DNA of 64,000 nucleotides from Chromobacterium rhizoryzae (GTDB lineage: Bacteria; Pseudomonadota; Gammaproteobacteria; Burkholderiales; Chromobacteriaceae). The notes beneath the pieces are model-generated. The model saw only the letters and a program-made list of their open reading frames with translations, ran no database searches and was not told where the DNA came from. The translations under genes were made by a program, and so were the position numbers. This document shows, in pieces, positions 1 to 7,749 of the stretch. Position 1 is the first letter of the stretch. Each line of letters opens with the position of its first letter. The stretch lies in assembly GCF_020544465.1 (NCBI RefSeq), contig NZ_CP066126.1, forward strand, positions 2,418,001 to 2,482,000, read 5' to 3'.

Positions 1-696
1 GACGAAGCCGGCTGGCAGCGCGATCCCAAGGCGGCCTATCTGCATTACACCTCCAACGAGACCATAGGCGGCCTGCAATTCCCCTTCGTGCCGCAAAGCC
101 TGCCGGACGTGCCGCTGGTCTGCGACATGTCCTCGGACTTCCTGTCGCGGGAAGTGGACGTCAGCCAGTTCGGCCTGATCTACGCCGGCGCGCAGAAAAA
201 CATCGGTCCGTCCGGCCTGGTGGTGCTGATCGTGCGCGAAGACCTGCTGGGCAAGGCGCGGGCCGATTTGCCCACCATGCTCAACTACCAGGTGCACGCC
301 GACGCCGATTCCATGTACAACACGCCGCCCACCTTCCCGATCTACATCTCCGGCCTGGTGTTCAAATGGCTGAAGGAGCAGGGCGGCGTCAAATCCATCG
401 CCACCCGCAACGAGGAAAAGGCCGGCTTGCTCAATCATGTGATCGAGTCCAGCGGCGGCTTCTACCACACTCATATCGACGCGCCGTTCCGCTCGCGGAT
501 GAACGTGGTGTTCCGCTTGAAGGAAGAAGCGCTGGAGGAGACCTTTTTGCTGGAAGCGCGCAAGAACGGCCTGATCCAGCTGAAAGGACACCGCGCGGTG
601 GGCGGCATCCGCGCCTCCATCTACAACGCGATGCCGATCGAGGGCGTCAAATCGCTGGCCAACTTTATGCAGGACTTCGCCCGCATGCACGGCTGA
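1..696 (+). CDS. serC: Phosphoserine aminotransferase, 3' part
   Basis: Open from the first base of the window, so the N-terminal part (roughly 130 residues) is missing. The visible 231 residues are the C-terminal two thirds of a class V PLP-dependent aminotransferase. They include the PLP-binding lysine segment GAQKNIGPSG and the SerC-type stretches NTPPTFPIYISGLV and GHRAVGGIRASIYNAMP, which bind substrate. Known role of the family: transamination of 3-phosphohydroxypyruvate with glutamate in serine synthesis, and the analogous step in pyridoxal phosphate synthesis; cytosolic. The gene ends just before a strong terminator. Identification is secure; only the start lies outside the window. 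Confidence 0.96.
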   Translation, partial: DEAGWQRDPKAAYLHYTSNETIGGLQFPFVPQSLPDVPLVCDMSSDFLSREVDVSQFGLIYAGAQKNIGPSGLVVLIVREDLLGKARADLPTMLNYQVHADADSMYNTPPTFPIYISGLVFKWLKEQGGVKSIATRNEEKAGLLNHVIESSGGFYHTHIDAPFRSRMNVVFRLKEEALEETFLLEARKNGLIQLKGHRAVGGIRASIYNAMPIEGVKSLANFMQDFARMHG

Positions 697-716
697 GCCG
701 TAGCGCACGCCTTCCA

Positions 717-739
717 GCCCGCCGTCAGGCGGGCTTTTT
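717..739 (+). terminator. Intrinsic terminator after serC
   Basis: A perfect 7-bp stem GCCCGCC/GGCGGGC with loop GTCA is followed by five T residues. It begins 21 nt after the serC stop. Other GTCA-loop hairpins lie at 6973 and 39494. Confidence 0.9.
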
Positions 740-829
740 CATGGCGGAGGCGAACGAAGCCGCCGCGCCGCGGTCTATCCCCGGTCGCCGCCGAATGGCC
801 GGCGGCCGGCAGCCAAGAACAGGAGTGAA

Positions 830-1177
830 ATGATGAAATCCGCCGTATTCGCCGTACTGGCCCTGAGCAGCGCGGCCGCGCTGGCCAAACCGCTGACCTT
901 GCCGGAGATCCCGGCCGGACAGCGCCAGATCGTCAACTACGTCTGCGCCGACGGCGCCAAGCTGACGGTCAAGTATTACAACGTCAAGAACGGCCAGAGC
1001 TTCGCCGTATTGCCGATCAAGGGCAAGACCATGCTGCTGAGCAATGTGCTGTCCGGTTCCGGCGCCAAATACGCGGCCGAGCAATACAGCTGGTGGACCA
1101 AGGGGCCGGAAGGATCGTTGCGCGACGAAATCGCCGACAAGGCCTTGCTGGACGACTGCAAGGAAAGCCGGCGCTAA
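830..1177 (+). CDS. MliC/PliC-family lysozyme inhibitor, secreted
   Basis: 115 residues with a cleavable signal peptide (about residues 1-19, ending in AAALA). The mature part follows the MliC pattern: a cysteine near the front (VNYVCADG), the SGSGAKYA segment, and WWTKGPEGSL followed by a late cysteine (LLDDC). Family knowledge: such proteins insert the conserved Ser/Lys loop into the active site of c-type lysozyme and protect peptidoglycan from host lysozyme. No lipobox cysteine follows the signal peptide, so it is more likely the soluble periplasmic PliC form than the lipoprotein MliC. Two adjacent ATG codons exist (830 and 833). The AGGAG at 821-825 lies 4 nt from the first and 7 nt from the second, so 833 may be the true start. 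Confidence 0.85.
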   Translation: MMKSAVFAVLALSSAAALAKPLTLPEIPAGQRQIVNYVCADGAKLTVKYYNVKNGQSFAVLPIKGKTMLLSNVLSGSGAKYAAEQYSWWTKGPEGSLRDEIADKALLDDCKESRR

Positions 1178-1188
1178 GAGCCGGGCCT

Positions 1189-1219
1189 CAGACGCGCGGC
1201 AGATCGTAAACAGGTTCTA
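1189..1219 (-). repeat. Truncated copy of the ~140-bp interspersed repeat
   Basis: Read on the minus strand, this segment matches the first ~30 bases of the repeat at 21474-21615 (GTTTACGATCTGC followed by GCGCGTC). It covers the stop codon of the EAL gene. Only this end of the element is present. Confidence 0.55.
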
Positions 1220-2821
1220 AGGCGCCGCGTCGGCGTCGGACGCCGCCGCCCGCGCGGCGTCCAGTTCCGGGCGCAGCAGAAACTCGCGCAGCGGCATCGG
1301 CCGCGCAAACAGATAGCCTTGCAGCCAGCCCACGTCCAGGCGGGTCAGGTAGGCGCGCTGGGCCTCGGTTTCCACCCCTTCCGCCACGATTTCCAATTTC
1401 AATTTGTGCGCCAGTTCCGCCACGCTGTCGACAATGTGGCTGGACGGCGCGTCCGCGCCTATGCTGGCGGTGAAGCTCTTGTCTATCTTGATGCCGTCCA
1501 GCGGCAGCTGTTGCAGATAGACCAGGCTGGAATGGCCGGTGCCGAAATCGTCTATCGCGATCTTCACCCCCAGCTCGCGCAGCCGCGCCAGCCGCGCGCA
1601 GGCCTCCGGCGTGGGCTCCACCATCTCTCTTTCCGTCAGCTCCAGCACCAGATTCAGCCCCCCGGGCGGGAAGTGGGCGAGAAATTGCCGGCAGTCCCCC
1701 AGCAAGACGTCGTCGCGCAGATGAGCGGCGGTGATGTTGATGCCCAGGTGAAATTGAGGCGGCAGCCGGCTCCGCCCCAGGGTCCGCGCCAGTTGGCGCA
1801 TCATCTGCCGCGTCATCGGCACGATCATGCCGCAATCCTCGGCGCGCGGAATGAACAGGTCCGGCCGGATCAGGCCGTCGCGCGGATGGCGCCAGCGCAT
1901 CAGCGCCTCCGCGCCTTGCCAGCCCAGCCCGTCCGAGCGCACCACTGGTTGCAAAAAGGGCTCGAACTCGCCGTTGTCCAGCGCGCGCTGCAATTCCACG
2001 GTGGGCGAGGCCGGCCGGTTCAGCTGCCAGCGCAGCGCGGCGGCCAGCACCAGGCCCAGGGCCGCCATGCTGAGAAACACCAGCTCGTAGCTGTTGGCCA
2101 TCTGGCGGTACAGGTCGCGGTGGTTGAAGCCGCTGATCACGGCATAGGGGTGGCGGGGGGAGGCGCGTTCTATGGTGAGCAGATCGAAGGACGGGCTGGG
2201 GTTGAGGTGCACCGCGTGGTCCGGCCCTATCCAGTGCGGACCTACGCGCATATAGACCGGACTGTAGTCGCTGGCCATGTCCAGGCTGAACTGCAGATGC
2301 ACGCCGTCGATGGCGATGTAGATGGCCGTCGGACCCGCTTGTTTGCGGTAGATGATCAAGGGCCGGTCCGGCGTCAGCTCGTTGCCGGACATCAGGCGCA
2401 GCTCGGTGGCCGACCGCGGCGTGTCCGGCGGCGAAATCTGCCGGTGGTAGACGCCGAACAGCGAGGAGCAATAAAGAATGCCGTCGCGTTCCAGGGTGAC
2501 GCTGCGGATGAAGGGCACGATGGTGACTTGTTTGCGCAGCGCCTGTTCAATCCGCGAACACGGCTGGCCGGTCAGCGGGGCGACGGTGACGGTGGCCTGC
2601 TCCGCGTAGTCCAGCATCAGATCCAGCATGTTTTCCGCCTGGCTCGTCTGCAGGGTGGCCTGCTGCCGCAGCCGGTTGCTCTCCTGCCAGTAAACGATGG
2701 GGGTGATCACGGCCAGCGGCAGGAGCGCGGCGACGCCGATCAACAGCCAGCGGCTGATGCGGGCGGGCAGGGTGAGGCGGCGGGACATCATGGCGCGGAT
2801 GCGGAAGTCGGCATGGTTCAT
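1217..2821 (-). CDS. CSS-motif sensor / EAL-domain c-di-GMP phosphodiesterase
   Basis: 534 residues. A first membrane segment lies at about 25-45 (WLLIGVAALLPLAVITPIVY), followed by a periplasmic region containing the CSS motif (LYCSS at about residue 118), and a second membrane segment at about 245-265 that leads into a cytoplasmic EAL domain. Catalytic signatures are all present: EAL at residues 305-307, NITAAH, ELTERE, DDFGTGHSSL, IKIDKSF, AEGVE and GWLQGYLF. Family knowledge: CSS-EAL proteins hydrolyse c-di-GMP to pGpG, often under redox control of the paired periplasmic cysteines. The C terminus is truncated right after the EAL fold, which is normal. The start is uncertain: methionines 11 and 12 (MMSRR) could also serve, and no convincing ribosome binding site distinguishes them. 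Confidence 0.92.
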   Translation of the reverse strand: MNHADFRIRAMMSRRLTLPARISRWLLIGVAALLPLAVITPIVYWQESNRLRQQATLQTSQAENMLDLMLDYAEQATVTVAPLTGQPCSRIEQALRKQVTIVPFIRSVTLERDGILYCSSLFGVYHRQISPPDTPRSATELRLMSGNELTPDRPLIIYRKQAGPTAIYIAIDGVHLQFSLDMASDYSPVYMRVGPHWIGPDHAVHLNPSPSFDLLTIERASPRHPYAVISGFNHRDLYRQMANSYELVFLSMAALGLVLAAALRWQLNRPASPTVELQRALDNGEFEPFLQPVVRSDGLGWQGAEALMRWRHPRDGLIRPDLFIPRAEDCGMIVPMTRQMMRQLARTLGRSRLPPQFHLGINITAAHLRDDVLLGDCRQFLAHFPPGGLNLVLELTEREMVEPTPEACARLARLRELGVKIAIDDFGTGHSSLVYLQQLPLDGIKIDKSFTASIGADAPSSHIVDSVAELAHKLKLEIVAEGVETEAQRAYLTRLDVGWLQGYLFARPMPLREFLLRPELDAARAAASDADAAP

Positions 2822-2854
2822 GATATACGAGGGCCGCCGCCGTTGCCGGGCCGG

Positions 2855-3379
2855 CTAGCGCTCCGCCGCTTCCGGCTGCGACAGGTAGACCAGGCTCAGC
2901 AGGATGAAGCCGATGAAGGCGTAGGCCTTCATCTGGCCGTTCCACTGGCTGGCCCACATCGCGAAGTATTCTCCGCCTATCACCGCGAAGCCGGTGTACC
3001 AGACCAGCAGCGCCGGAACGCAGCCCAGCGTGAACAGCGTCTTGCCGCGCAGATAGGCGTCCTCGCGTCCGCATAGCGCGCCGCGCAGCATGGCGCCGCC
3101 GCCCCAGGCGCAGATCAGGCCGAACAGCAGCTCGCCGGCGATGATGGCCAGATAGGCGGCCTGCTGCAAGCCGGGATCGGTGATGGCCCGGCTTTTCAAC
3201 GCGTGGCCGCTAAACCAGGGTTCCATTCCGTCCATGGCCAGCACATGGCGGACGAACTGCCAATTGCTGTCGTAGTCCAGCATATTGCCGCTGGCCGCCA
3301 GCAGGCCGAACAGGGCGATGGAGAGCGCGAGCAGGCTTTTCAGGCCTTGCTGGGCGCGGCGCAAAGAGGGCAGATGCAT
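2855..3379 (-). CDS. DUF2165 family membrane protein
   Basis: 174 residues with four hydrophobic segments. The N-terminal pattern NMLDYDSNWQFVRHVLAMD and the overall length are characteristic of DUF2165, a family of small inner-membrane proteins of unknown function. AAGGAA lies 6 nt upstream of the ATG. It lies 33 nt upstream of the EAL gene on the same strand, so the two may be cotranscribed, although nothing else links them functionally. Confidence 0.85.
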   Translation of the reverse strand: MHLPSLRRAQQGLKSLLALSIALFGLLAASGNMLDYDSNWQFVRHVLAMDGMEPWFSGHALKSRAITDPGLQQAAYLAIIAGELLFGLICAWGGGAMLRGALCGREDAYLRGKTLFTLGCVPALLVWYTGFAVIGGEYFAMWASQWNGQMKAYAFIGFILLSLVYLSQPEAAER

Positions 3380-3453
3380 GGGATTTCCTTATCGTGAGGG
3401 ATGGGGCGATTGTGCCAGCGCGGCAAGACGCTGGGAATGGCCGGCGCCGGCGT

Positions 3454-3477
3454 AAAAAAACCCCGCGCAAGCGGGGT
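3454..3477 (-). terminator. Intrinsic terminator of the mgtA operon
   Basis: On the minus strand a stem CCCCGC/GCGGGG with a 4-nt loop is followed by seven T residues, 23 nt past the mgtA stop. Confidence 0.92.
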
Positions 3478-3500
3478 TGGGACGGTTTTGGAGCACTGGC

Positions 3501-6257
3501 TTAGAACCAGCGGCCGTAGCGTTTGATGTAAAGGGTTTTGACGATCTGGGTCAGCGTCATATAGCCCATCATGGTCGCCAGCAGCCACCAGAAGTAGCTG
3601 GGGTCCAGCTTGACGAAGCCGATGCTGTCCGCCAGCGGCGAGAACGGCAGGTAGCAGCCGATGGCGATGGCCACCGAGGTGGACAGCAGGACCGGCAGCG
3701 AGGCGGTGCTTTGCAGGAAGGGGATCTTGCGCGTGCGCAGCATGTGCACCACCAGGGTCTGCGACACCAGGCCTTCGATGAACCAGCCGGAGTGCATGAT
3801 GCTGGCGCCGCCGTCGCTGACGCCGTGGGCCAGGCCGGCGTAGTAGGCCGCGCCGGCGCCGAACACCGTCCACATCAGCGTGTAGGTGGTGATGTCGAAC
3901 ACCGAGGAGGTGGGGCCCAGCCACAGCATGAAGCGCTTGATGTTGTTGGCTTCCCACTTGCGCGGCTTCTTCAGGAACTCCGGATCCATCTTGTCCCAGG
4001 GCAATACCATCTGCGATACGTCGTAGACCAGGTTCTGGATCAAGAGGTGCATCGCCAGCATCGGCTCCCAAGGCAGCCAGGCCGAGGCCACCAGCACCGA
4101 GAACACATTGCCGAAATTGGAGCTGGCGGTCATGTTCAGGTACTTGAGGATGTTGCCGAAGGTTTCCCGGCCCTTGATCACGCCTTCTTCCAGCACCATC
4201 AGGCTCTTTTCCAGCAGGATGATGTCGGCGGTTTCCTTGGCGATGTCCGCGCCGCTGTCCACCGAGATGCCGACGTCGGCGTCGCGCAGCGCCGGCGCGT
4301 CGTTGATGCCGTCGCCCAGGAAGCCCACGGTGTGGCCGTTGGCCTGCAGGGCCTTGACCACGCGGGACTTCTGCAGCGGAGTCAGCTTGGCGAAGATGGT
4401 GGTGTGCTTGACCGCGCTGCACAGCGCCACGTCGTCCATCGCCTCGATGTCCTTGCCGATCAAGGGCACGCCGGGGCTGAGGCCGACGTCGCGGCACACT
4501 TTGGCGGTGATGATGGGATTGTCGCCGGTCAGCACCTTGACCGCCACGCCGTATTCCTTCAGCGCGCGGATGGCCGGCGCCGCGGAGTCCTTGGGCGGAT
4601 CCAGGAAGGTCAGGAAGCCGCGCACCACCAGTTGGGCCTCGTCATTGGTCTTGTAGTTGCGCTTGGCTTCTTCGGCGGGGATGTCGCGGGTGGCGACCAG
4701 CAGCACGCGGTAGCCTTCGGCGTTGTAGTCCTGGCTGCGTTTGAGCAGGGCGGCGCGCTCCTCGGCGGTCAGCGGCTTGATCTGCGAACCGTCCTGAACA
4801 TGGCTGGAGACGGCCAGCATTTCCTCCACCGCGCCTTTGGAGATCATCAACTGGCGGCCGCGCTGGTTTTCCACGATCACGGACAAGCGGCGGCGCACGA
4901 AATCGAACGGCATTTCGTCCACCTTGTTATAGCCGTCCGGCTTGACCCGGCTGCCCAGTTCGTCCGCGTGCTCCACCACGGCAATATCCATCAGGTTCTT
5001 CATGCCGCTCTGGTGGAAGCTGTTCAGCCAAGCCAGTTGCAGCACGCCTTCGTCTTTGAGCCCATGGATATTGTAATGGTGTTCCAGGATGATCTTGTCC
5101 TGGGTCAGGGTGCCGGTCTTGTCGGTGCACAGCACGTCCATCGCGCCGAAGTTCTGCACCGAGTTCAGCCGCTTGACCACCACCTTGCGTCGCGCCATCG
5201 CCACCGCGCCCTTGGCCAGGTTGGCGGACACGATCATCGGCAGCATTTCCGGGGTCAGGCCCACGGCCACCGCCAGCGCGAAGGTGAGGGCGGACATCCA
5301 GTCGCCCTTGGTCAGGCCGTTGATCATGAACACCACCGGCACCATCACCAGCATGAAGCGGATCAGCAGCCAGGATACGCTGTTGACGCCACGGTCAAAG
5401 CTGGTTTCCACGCGCTTGTGGCTGACCACGCTGCGCGCCAGCGAACCGAAATAGGTGTCGGTGCCGGTGGCCACCACGATGGCGGACGCCTTGCCGCTGA
5501 CCACATTGGTGCCCATGAAGCAGACATTGGGCAGGTCCAGCAGATCGGCGTCGCCCTTGGCCTGGCCGTTGGCGGATTTCTCGGCCACCGCGCCCAGGGT
5601 GTCGTACTTCTCCACCGGCAGCGCTTCGCCGGTCAACACCGCCTGGCTGATGAACAGATCGCGGGATTCGATCAGCTTGATGTCGGCCGGAATCATGTCG
5701 CCGGCCTGCAGATGGACGATGTCGCCCACCACCAGCTCGCTCATCGCGATTTCCTGGCGGATCGGGCTGCTGCCGTTGGCCGGGCGCCGCTGCGCGGTGG
5801 CGGTGTTGCGCACCAGCGATTTCAGCTTTTCCGCCGCCTTGGCGGAGCGGAATTCCTGCCAGAAACGCAGCAGGCCGCTGATGCCGACCATGGTCAGCAG
5901 AATGATGATGCCGGTCCATTCCTCGTCGCCGGGGCTGGCGAAATAGACATCGGTGAAATAGCTGATGGCGGCCAGCACCATCAGCACCACGACAAAGGGG
6001 TTCTTGAACGCTTGCGCCAGCTGGATCAGCGGGTGCGGAGCCTTGTCGTGGGCCACCTCGTTGGGTCCGAACTGGGCGTAGCGCTGATGCGCCTCAGCCA
6101 TGGTCAGACCGTCCTGGTGGCCGCGCACGCGTTGCAAGGTTTCTTCCACGGAGCTTTCGGCTTCCTGTACCGCGCGGATAACCGGTTTTTCCTGTTTTGC
6201 GCCTGGGGTGGCGACATAGCCTTTCAGCTTGTGTCGGCTGCTAGTGTGTTTCGTCAT
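3501..6257 (-). CDS. mgtA: Magnesium-translocating P-type ATPase
   Basis: 918 residues, the usual length for MgtA/MgtB (P3B-type ATPase). An N-terminal cation-ATPase segment (about 40-110) precedes the A domain with LTGEALPVEK. The phosphorylation motif DKTGTLT has its aspartate at 379. The nucleotide-binding domain includes SKGAVEEML, and the P-domain motif GDGINDAPALRDADVGISV precedes a set of C-terminal membrane helices. It pumps Mg2+ into the cytosol. It is the last gene of an operon that starts near 8459; AGGAG lies 8 nt before the ATG and is partly inside a hairpin (see 6266-6289). The short proline-rich ORF at 6305-6436 sits just upstream, as in mgtA/mgtCB leaders of enterobacteria, so translation-coupled control is likely but inferred. 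Confidence 0.96.
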   Translation of the reverse strand: MTKHTSSRHKLKGYVATPGAKQEKPVIRAVQEAESSVEETLQRVRGHQDGLTMAEAHQRYAQFGPNEVAHDKAPHPLIQLAQAFKNPFVVVLMVLAAISYFTDVYFASPGDEEWTGIIILLTMVGISGLLRFWQEFRSAKAAEKLKSLVRNTATAQRRPANGSSPIRQEIAMSELVVGDIVHLQAGDMIPADIKLIESRDLFISQAVLTGEALPVEKYDTLGAVAEKSANGQAKGDADLLDLPNVCFMGTNVVSGKASAIVVATGTDTYFGSLARSVVSHKRVETSFDRGVNSVSWLLIRFMLVMVPVVFMINGLTKGDWMSALTFALAVAVGLTPEMLPMIVSANLAKGAVAMARRKVVVKRLNSVQNFGAMDVLCTDKTGTLTQDKIILEHHYNIHGLKDEGVLQLAWLNSFHQSGMKNLMDIAVVEHADELGSRVKPDGYNKVDEMPFDFVRRRLSVIVENQRGRQLMISKGAVEEMLAVSSHVQDGSQIKPLTAEERAALLKRSQDYNAEGYRVLLVATRDIPAEEAKRNYKTNDEAQLVVRGFLTFLDPPKDSAAPAIRALKEYGVAVKVLTGDNPIITAKVCRDVGLSPGVPLIGKDIEAMDDVALCSAVKHTTIFAKLTPLQKSRVVKALQANGHTVGFLGDGINDAPALRDADVGISVDSGADIAKETADIILLEKSLMVLEEGVIKGRETFGNILKYLNMTASSNFGNVFSVLVASAWLPWEPMLAMHLLIQNLVYDVSQMVLPWDKMDPEFLKKPRKWEANNIKRFMLWLGPTSSVFDITTYTLMWTVFGAGAAYYAGLAHGVSDGGASIMHSGWFIEGLVSQTLVVHMLRTRKIPFLQSTASLPVLLSTSVAIAIGCYLPFSPLADSIGFVKLDPSYFWWLLATMMGYMTLTQIVKTLYIKRYGRWF

Positions 6258-6265
6258 TGTTTCGT

Positions 6266-6289
6266 CTCCTGCGCGCCTGTTTCGCGCAG
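6266..6289 (-). promoter_or_regulatory. mgtA: Hairpin covering the mgtA ribosome binding site
   Basis: On the minus strand CTGCGCG (6283-6289) pairs perfectly with CGCGCAG (6269-6275) around a 7-nt loop. The last two bases of the 3' arm are the first two bases of the AGGAG Shine-Dalgarno sequence of mgtA. The stem begins 16 nt after the stop codon of the leader ORF, close enough for a terminating ribosome to affect its folding. A second small hairpin (GGCCTG/CAGGCC, 6298-6311) overlaps that stop codon. What is seen is the pairing; the regulatory role is inferred. Confidence 0.5.
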
Positions 6290-6304
6290 AGCGGTCGGGC
6301 CTGT

Positions 6305-6436
6305 TCAGGCCGGCCTGGTGTCTGGCGGACGCAGCACGGCGGGTGTTGCGGATGTTCCGGGTTGTTGTTTTGCGCCCGCCTGCGTTGTTGTCGGTGTGTG
6401 CAGGGCGGGCGGTAGCGGGTAACTGTCGTCGGTCAT
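6305..6436 (-). CDS. Proline-rich leader peptide upstream of mgtA
   Basis: 43-codon ORF with 9 prolines; it starts MTDDSYPLPPALHTP and ends near RPPDTRPA. It has a clear ribosome binding site (AAGGAA, 5 nt before the ATG). It ends 47 nt before mgtA. Family knowledge: Salmonella mgtA and mgtCBR have short leader ORFs (mgtL, mgtP) rich in proline codons and acidic residues; poor translation of these in low Mg2+, low proline or ribosome destabilisation raises expression of the transporter gene. The acidic pair followed by PLPP is the same kind of sequence. The enterobacterial MgtL is shorter (17 codons). Too short to be confident it is only regulatory, but its position argues for that. Confidence 0.65.
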   Translation of the reverse strand: MTDDSYPLPPALHTPTTTQAGAKQQPGTSATPAVLRPPDTRPA

Positions 6437-6462
6437 GGTGTTTCCTTCATGTGGGCTTGAAG

Positions 6463-6491
6463 CCCGCGCCGCCGCGGCTGGGCGGCGCGGG
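6463..6491 (-). terminator. Strong GC hairpin between the third ACT-like gene and the mgtA leader
   Basis: A perfect 11-bp stem (CCCGCGCCGCC / GGCGGCGCGGG) with a 7-nt loop lies immediately after the stop codon of the 6500-6859 gene. No T tract follows, so it could be an RNA-stabilising or Rho-related element that sets the ratio of ACT-like protein to MgtA, rather than a classical terminator. Confidence 0.45.
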
Positions 6492-6499
6492 AGGGTGAA

Positions 6500-6859
6500 T
6501 CAGGATTGGGCCAGCGGACGGACTCCGGCGGACCATTCGGGCCGGACCTGGCCGGGCAGGATGTCCAGCCGGACCCGGGCCAGCGGCAGGTTGCCGAGCC
6601 GCTGCATGACGGCTTCCAGGAAATGCATGGAGGCGTCGCCGCGGGAACGGAACTCGGTGGCCAGCATCCAGTTGGCCGGCGCGCCGGAGGCGTGGCATTC
6701 GCCGGCCAGCAGGGTTTCGTTCCAGCTGGACACTTTCAGCCCGTGGCCTTGGGCGGCGGCGCGGATTTCCCGGCGCGCGGCCTTGACCGCTTGCGTGGGG
6801 CAGATGACCGACAGTTGATAGCGCTGCGGCCGGATGTTGTGGCGGATGATGTCGTTCAT
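6500..6859 (-). CDS. Small ACT-like protein, third paralog, upstream of mgtA
   Basis: 119 residues. The start at 6859 is chosen because AAGGAG precedes it at good spacing; a longer reading frame upstream has no such signal. It starts MNDIIRHNIRPQRYQLSVIC and contains the pattern Y-L-V-C, a helix with several basic residues (VKAARREIRAAAQ), strands, and a final segment LGNLPLARVRLDI. It is clearly related to the two ACT-like genes upstream, and the pattern resembles the C-terminal ACT-like domain of MgtC, but without the MgtC membrane domain. Function unknown; position suggests a role in Mg2+ transport or its regulation, for example as a partner of MgtA. The MgtC link is inferred from pattern only. 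Confidence 0.75.
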   Translation of the reverse strand: MNDIIRHNIRPQRYQLSVICPTQAVKAARREIRAAAQGHGLKVSSWNETLLAGECHASGAPANWMLATEFRSRGDASMHFLEAVMQRLGNLPLARVRLDILPGQVRPEWSAGVRPLAQS

Positions 6860-6992
6860 GGCGATCTCCTTGCGATCCGGCTTCCGTCGCGTGCGGACGT
6901 GCCGGCCCCTGCCTGGCGGCATGCGATGACAGGGTTGTTTTTGACGGTGGCGAGGCGCGCGGGCCTATCCCGCCGCCGTCAGGCGGAGGAGA

Positions 6993-7049
6993 TCAGGCGG
7001 TGCGGGCGGCCTCGGGTCTGCAAGATCGGGGTTCCGGTTCTTCAGACAT
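6993..7049 (-). CDS. Acidic/proline leader peptide B
   Basis: 18-residue ORF reading MSEEPEPRSCRPEAARTA, located between two ACT-like genes on the operon strand. AAAGG lies 6 nt upstream of the ATG. The alternation of glutamate and proline directly after the start is the type of sequence shown to destabilise translating ribosomes in low Mg2+ in enterobacterial MgtL. A weak hairpin with loop GTCA (6973-6986) follows its stop. It is the second of three similar short ORFs in this operon, which is the main argument that it is real. Confidence 0.55.
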   Translation of the reverse strand: MSEEPEPRSCRPEAARTA

Positions 7050-7090
7050 GGCTGGCCTTTCTTGGCGGTGGGGTTGAACTCAATGGACGC

Positions 7091-7456
7091 TCAGGCGCTG
7101 GCCGCCCAGCGACGGGGCGTGGCCCGCGTCTCCGGCTTGCGGCGTCCCCAGCGGACGCGGTGAATCTCCGGCATCTTGCTCAGGCGCAGCGCCATTTCAT
7201 TGAAGGCGCGGCGCAGGGCGACCGGGCAATCCAGGCGCACGCTCAGGCAGGCTTGTCCGGAGGCGGCGGCCGGGGTGATGGCGACGTGGGTCGCCGCCAG
7301 GCCCAGGGTGTGCATTTCCCAGAATAGTTGTTTGCGCAGCGCGGTAATGACCGGGATGTCGCAAATCACATTCAGGTGGCAGCTGGTTTCGTCTTGGCGT
7401 TTGCTTGGATTGCGCGCGAGATAATTGAATAACCAAGCCAGTTTATTGTGGCGCAT
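7091..7456 (-). CDS. Small ACT-like protein, second paralog, mgtA operon
   Basis: 121 residues; AAGGAG about 7 nt upstream of ATG 7456. The core runs from CHLNVICDIPVITALRKQLF through ACLSVRLDCPVALRRAFNEM to LSKMPEIHRVRWGRR. The final piece (a helix, then P-x-(I/V)-x-x-V-x-W) matches the same region of the first paralog (LPQVNRVHWARH) and resembles the ending of MgtC C-terminal ACT-like domains. The C-terminal tail is basic. No membrane segment or signal peptide is visible, so it should be cytosolic. Function unknown; position in the operon suggests Mg2+ homeostasis. Confidence 0.78.
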   Translation of the reverse strand: MRHNKLAWLFNYLARNPSKRQDETSCHLNVICDIPVITALRKQLFWEMHTLGLAATHVAITPAAASGQACLSVRLDCPVALRRAFNEMALRLSKMPEIHRVRWGRRKPETRATPRRWAASA

Positions 7457-7615
7457 ATTTCACTCCTTCATTTTCATTTTGAAAATGCGACGGACAGCAT
7501 TATTCCCTTTCTGTGTTTTATAGACGCAGAAATAAAAATAATTTAATGGTCGATTGCGATGGTCGGCGGCGGCTAATTGGCCGGTCCCGTTGTCGCAATA
7601 AGGGAGGGGCTCAGA

Positions 7616-7669
7616 TCAGCAATTCGCCAAGGGCCGGCGCGGTCGCGGTTCAGGGTCTTCTATCAACAT
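7616..7669 (-). CDS. Acidic/proline leader peptide A (MgtL-like)
   Basis: 17-residue ORF reading MLIEDPEPRPRRPLANC with a near-perfect Shine-Dalgarno (AGGAGG, 5 nt from the ATG). Its length and its run of acidic and proline residues followed by arginines parallel the 17-codon enterobacterial MgtL peptide, whose acidic/proline start causes ribosome drop-off in low Mg2+. It lies 80 nt after the first ACT-like gene and 159 nt before the second. The stretch that follows contains ATTGCGA/TCGCAAT arms (7 bp) enclosing a further GC-rich segment and then an AT-rich run (around 7530-7545), so a transcription-level decision is possible. Confidence 0.7.
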   Translation of the reverse strand: MLIEDPEPRPRRPLANC

Positions 7670-7711
7670 CGGAACCTCCTGCTGGCTGGCAGCGTTTGCG
7701 TTTAGTGGGAT

Positions 7712-7731
7712 CGCGCGGACATGGCCGCGCG
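7712..7731 (-). other. Hairpin after the first ACT-like gene
   Basis: A perfect 7-bp stem CGCGCGG/CCGCGCG with a 6-nt loop lies 19 nt past the stop of the 7750-8121 gene, before leader peptide A. There is no T tract. Confidence 0.4.
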
Positions 7732-7749
7732 CGGGAAGTCGGGGTGGGT

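Noticed and set aside
3477..6422. Very long open frame opposite mgtA (981 codons)
   Set aside because: Antisense shadow of the GC-rich mgtA gene; low-complexity His/Gln/Ala-rich product with no domain, and mgtA itself is unmistakable.
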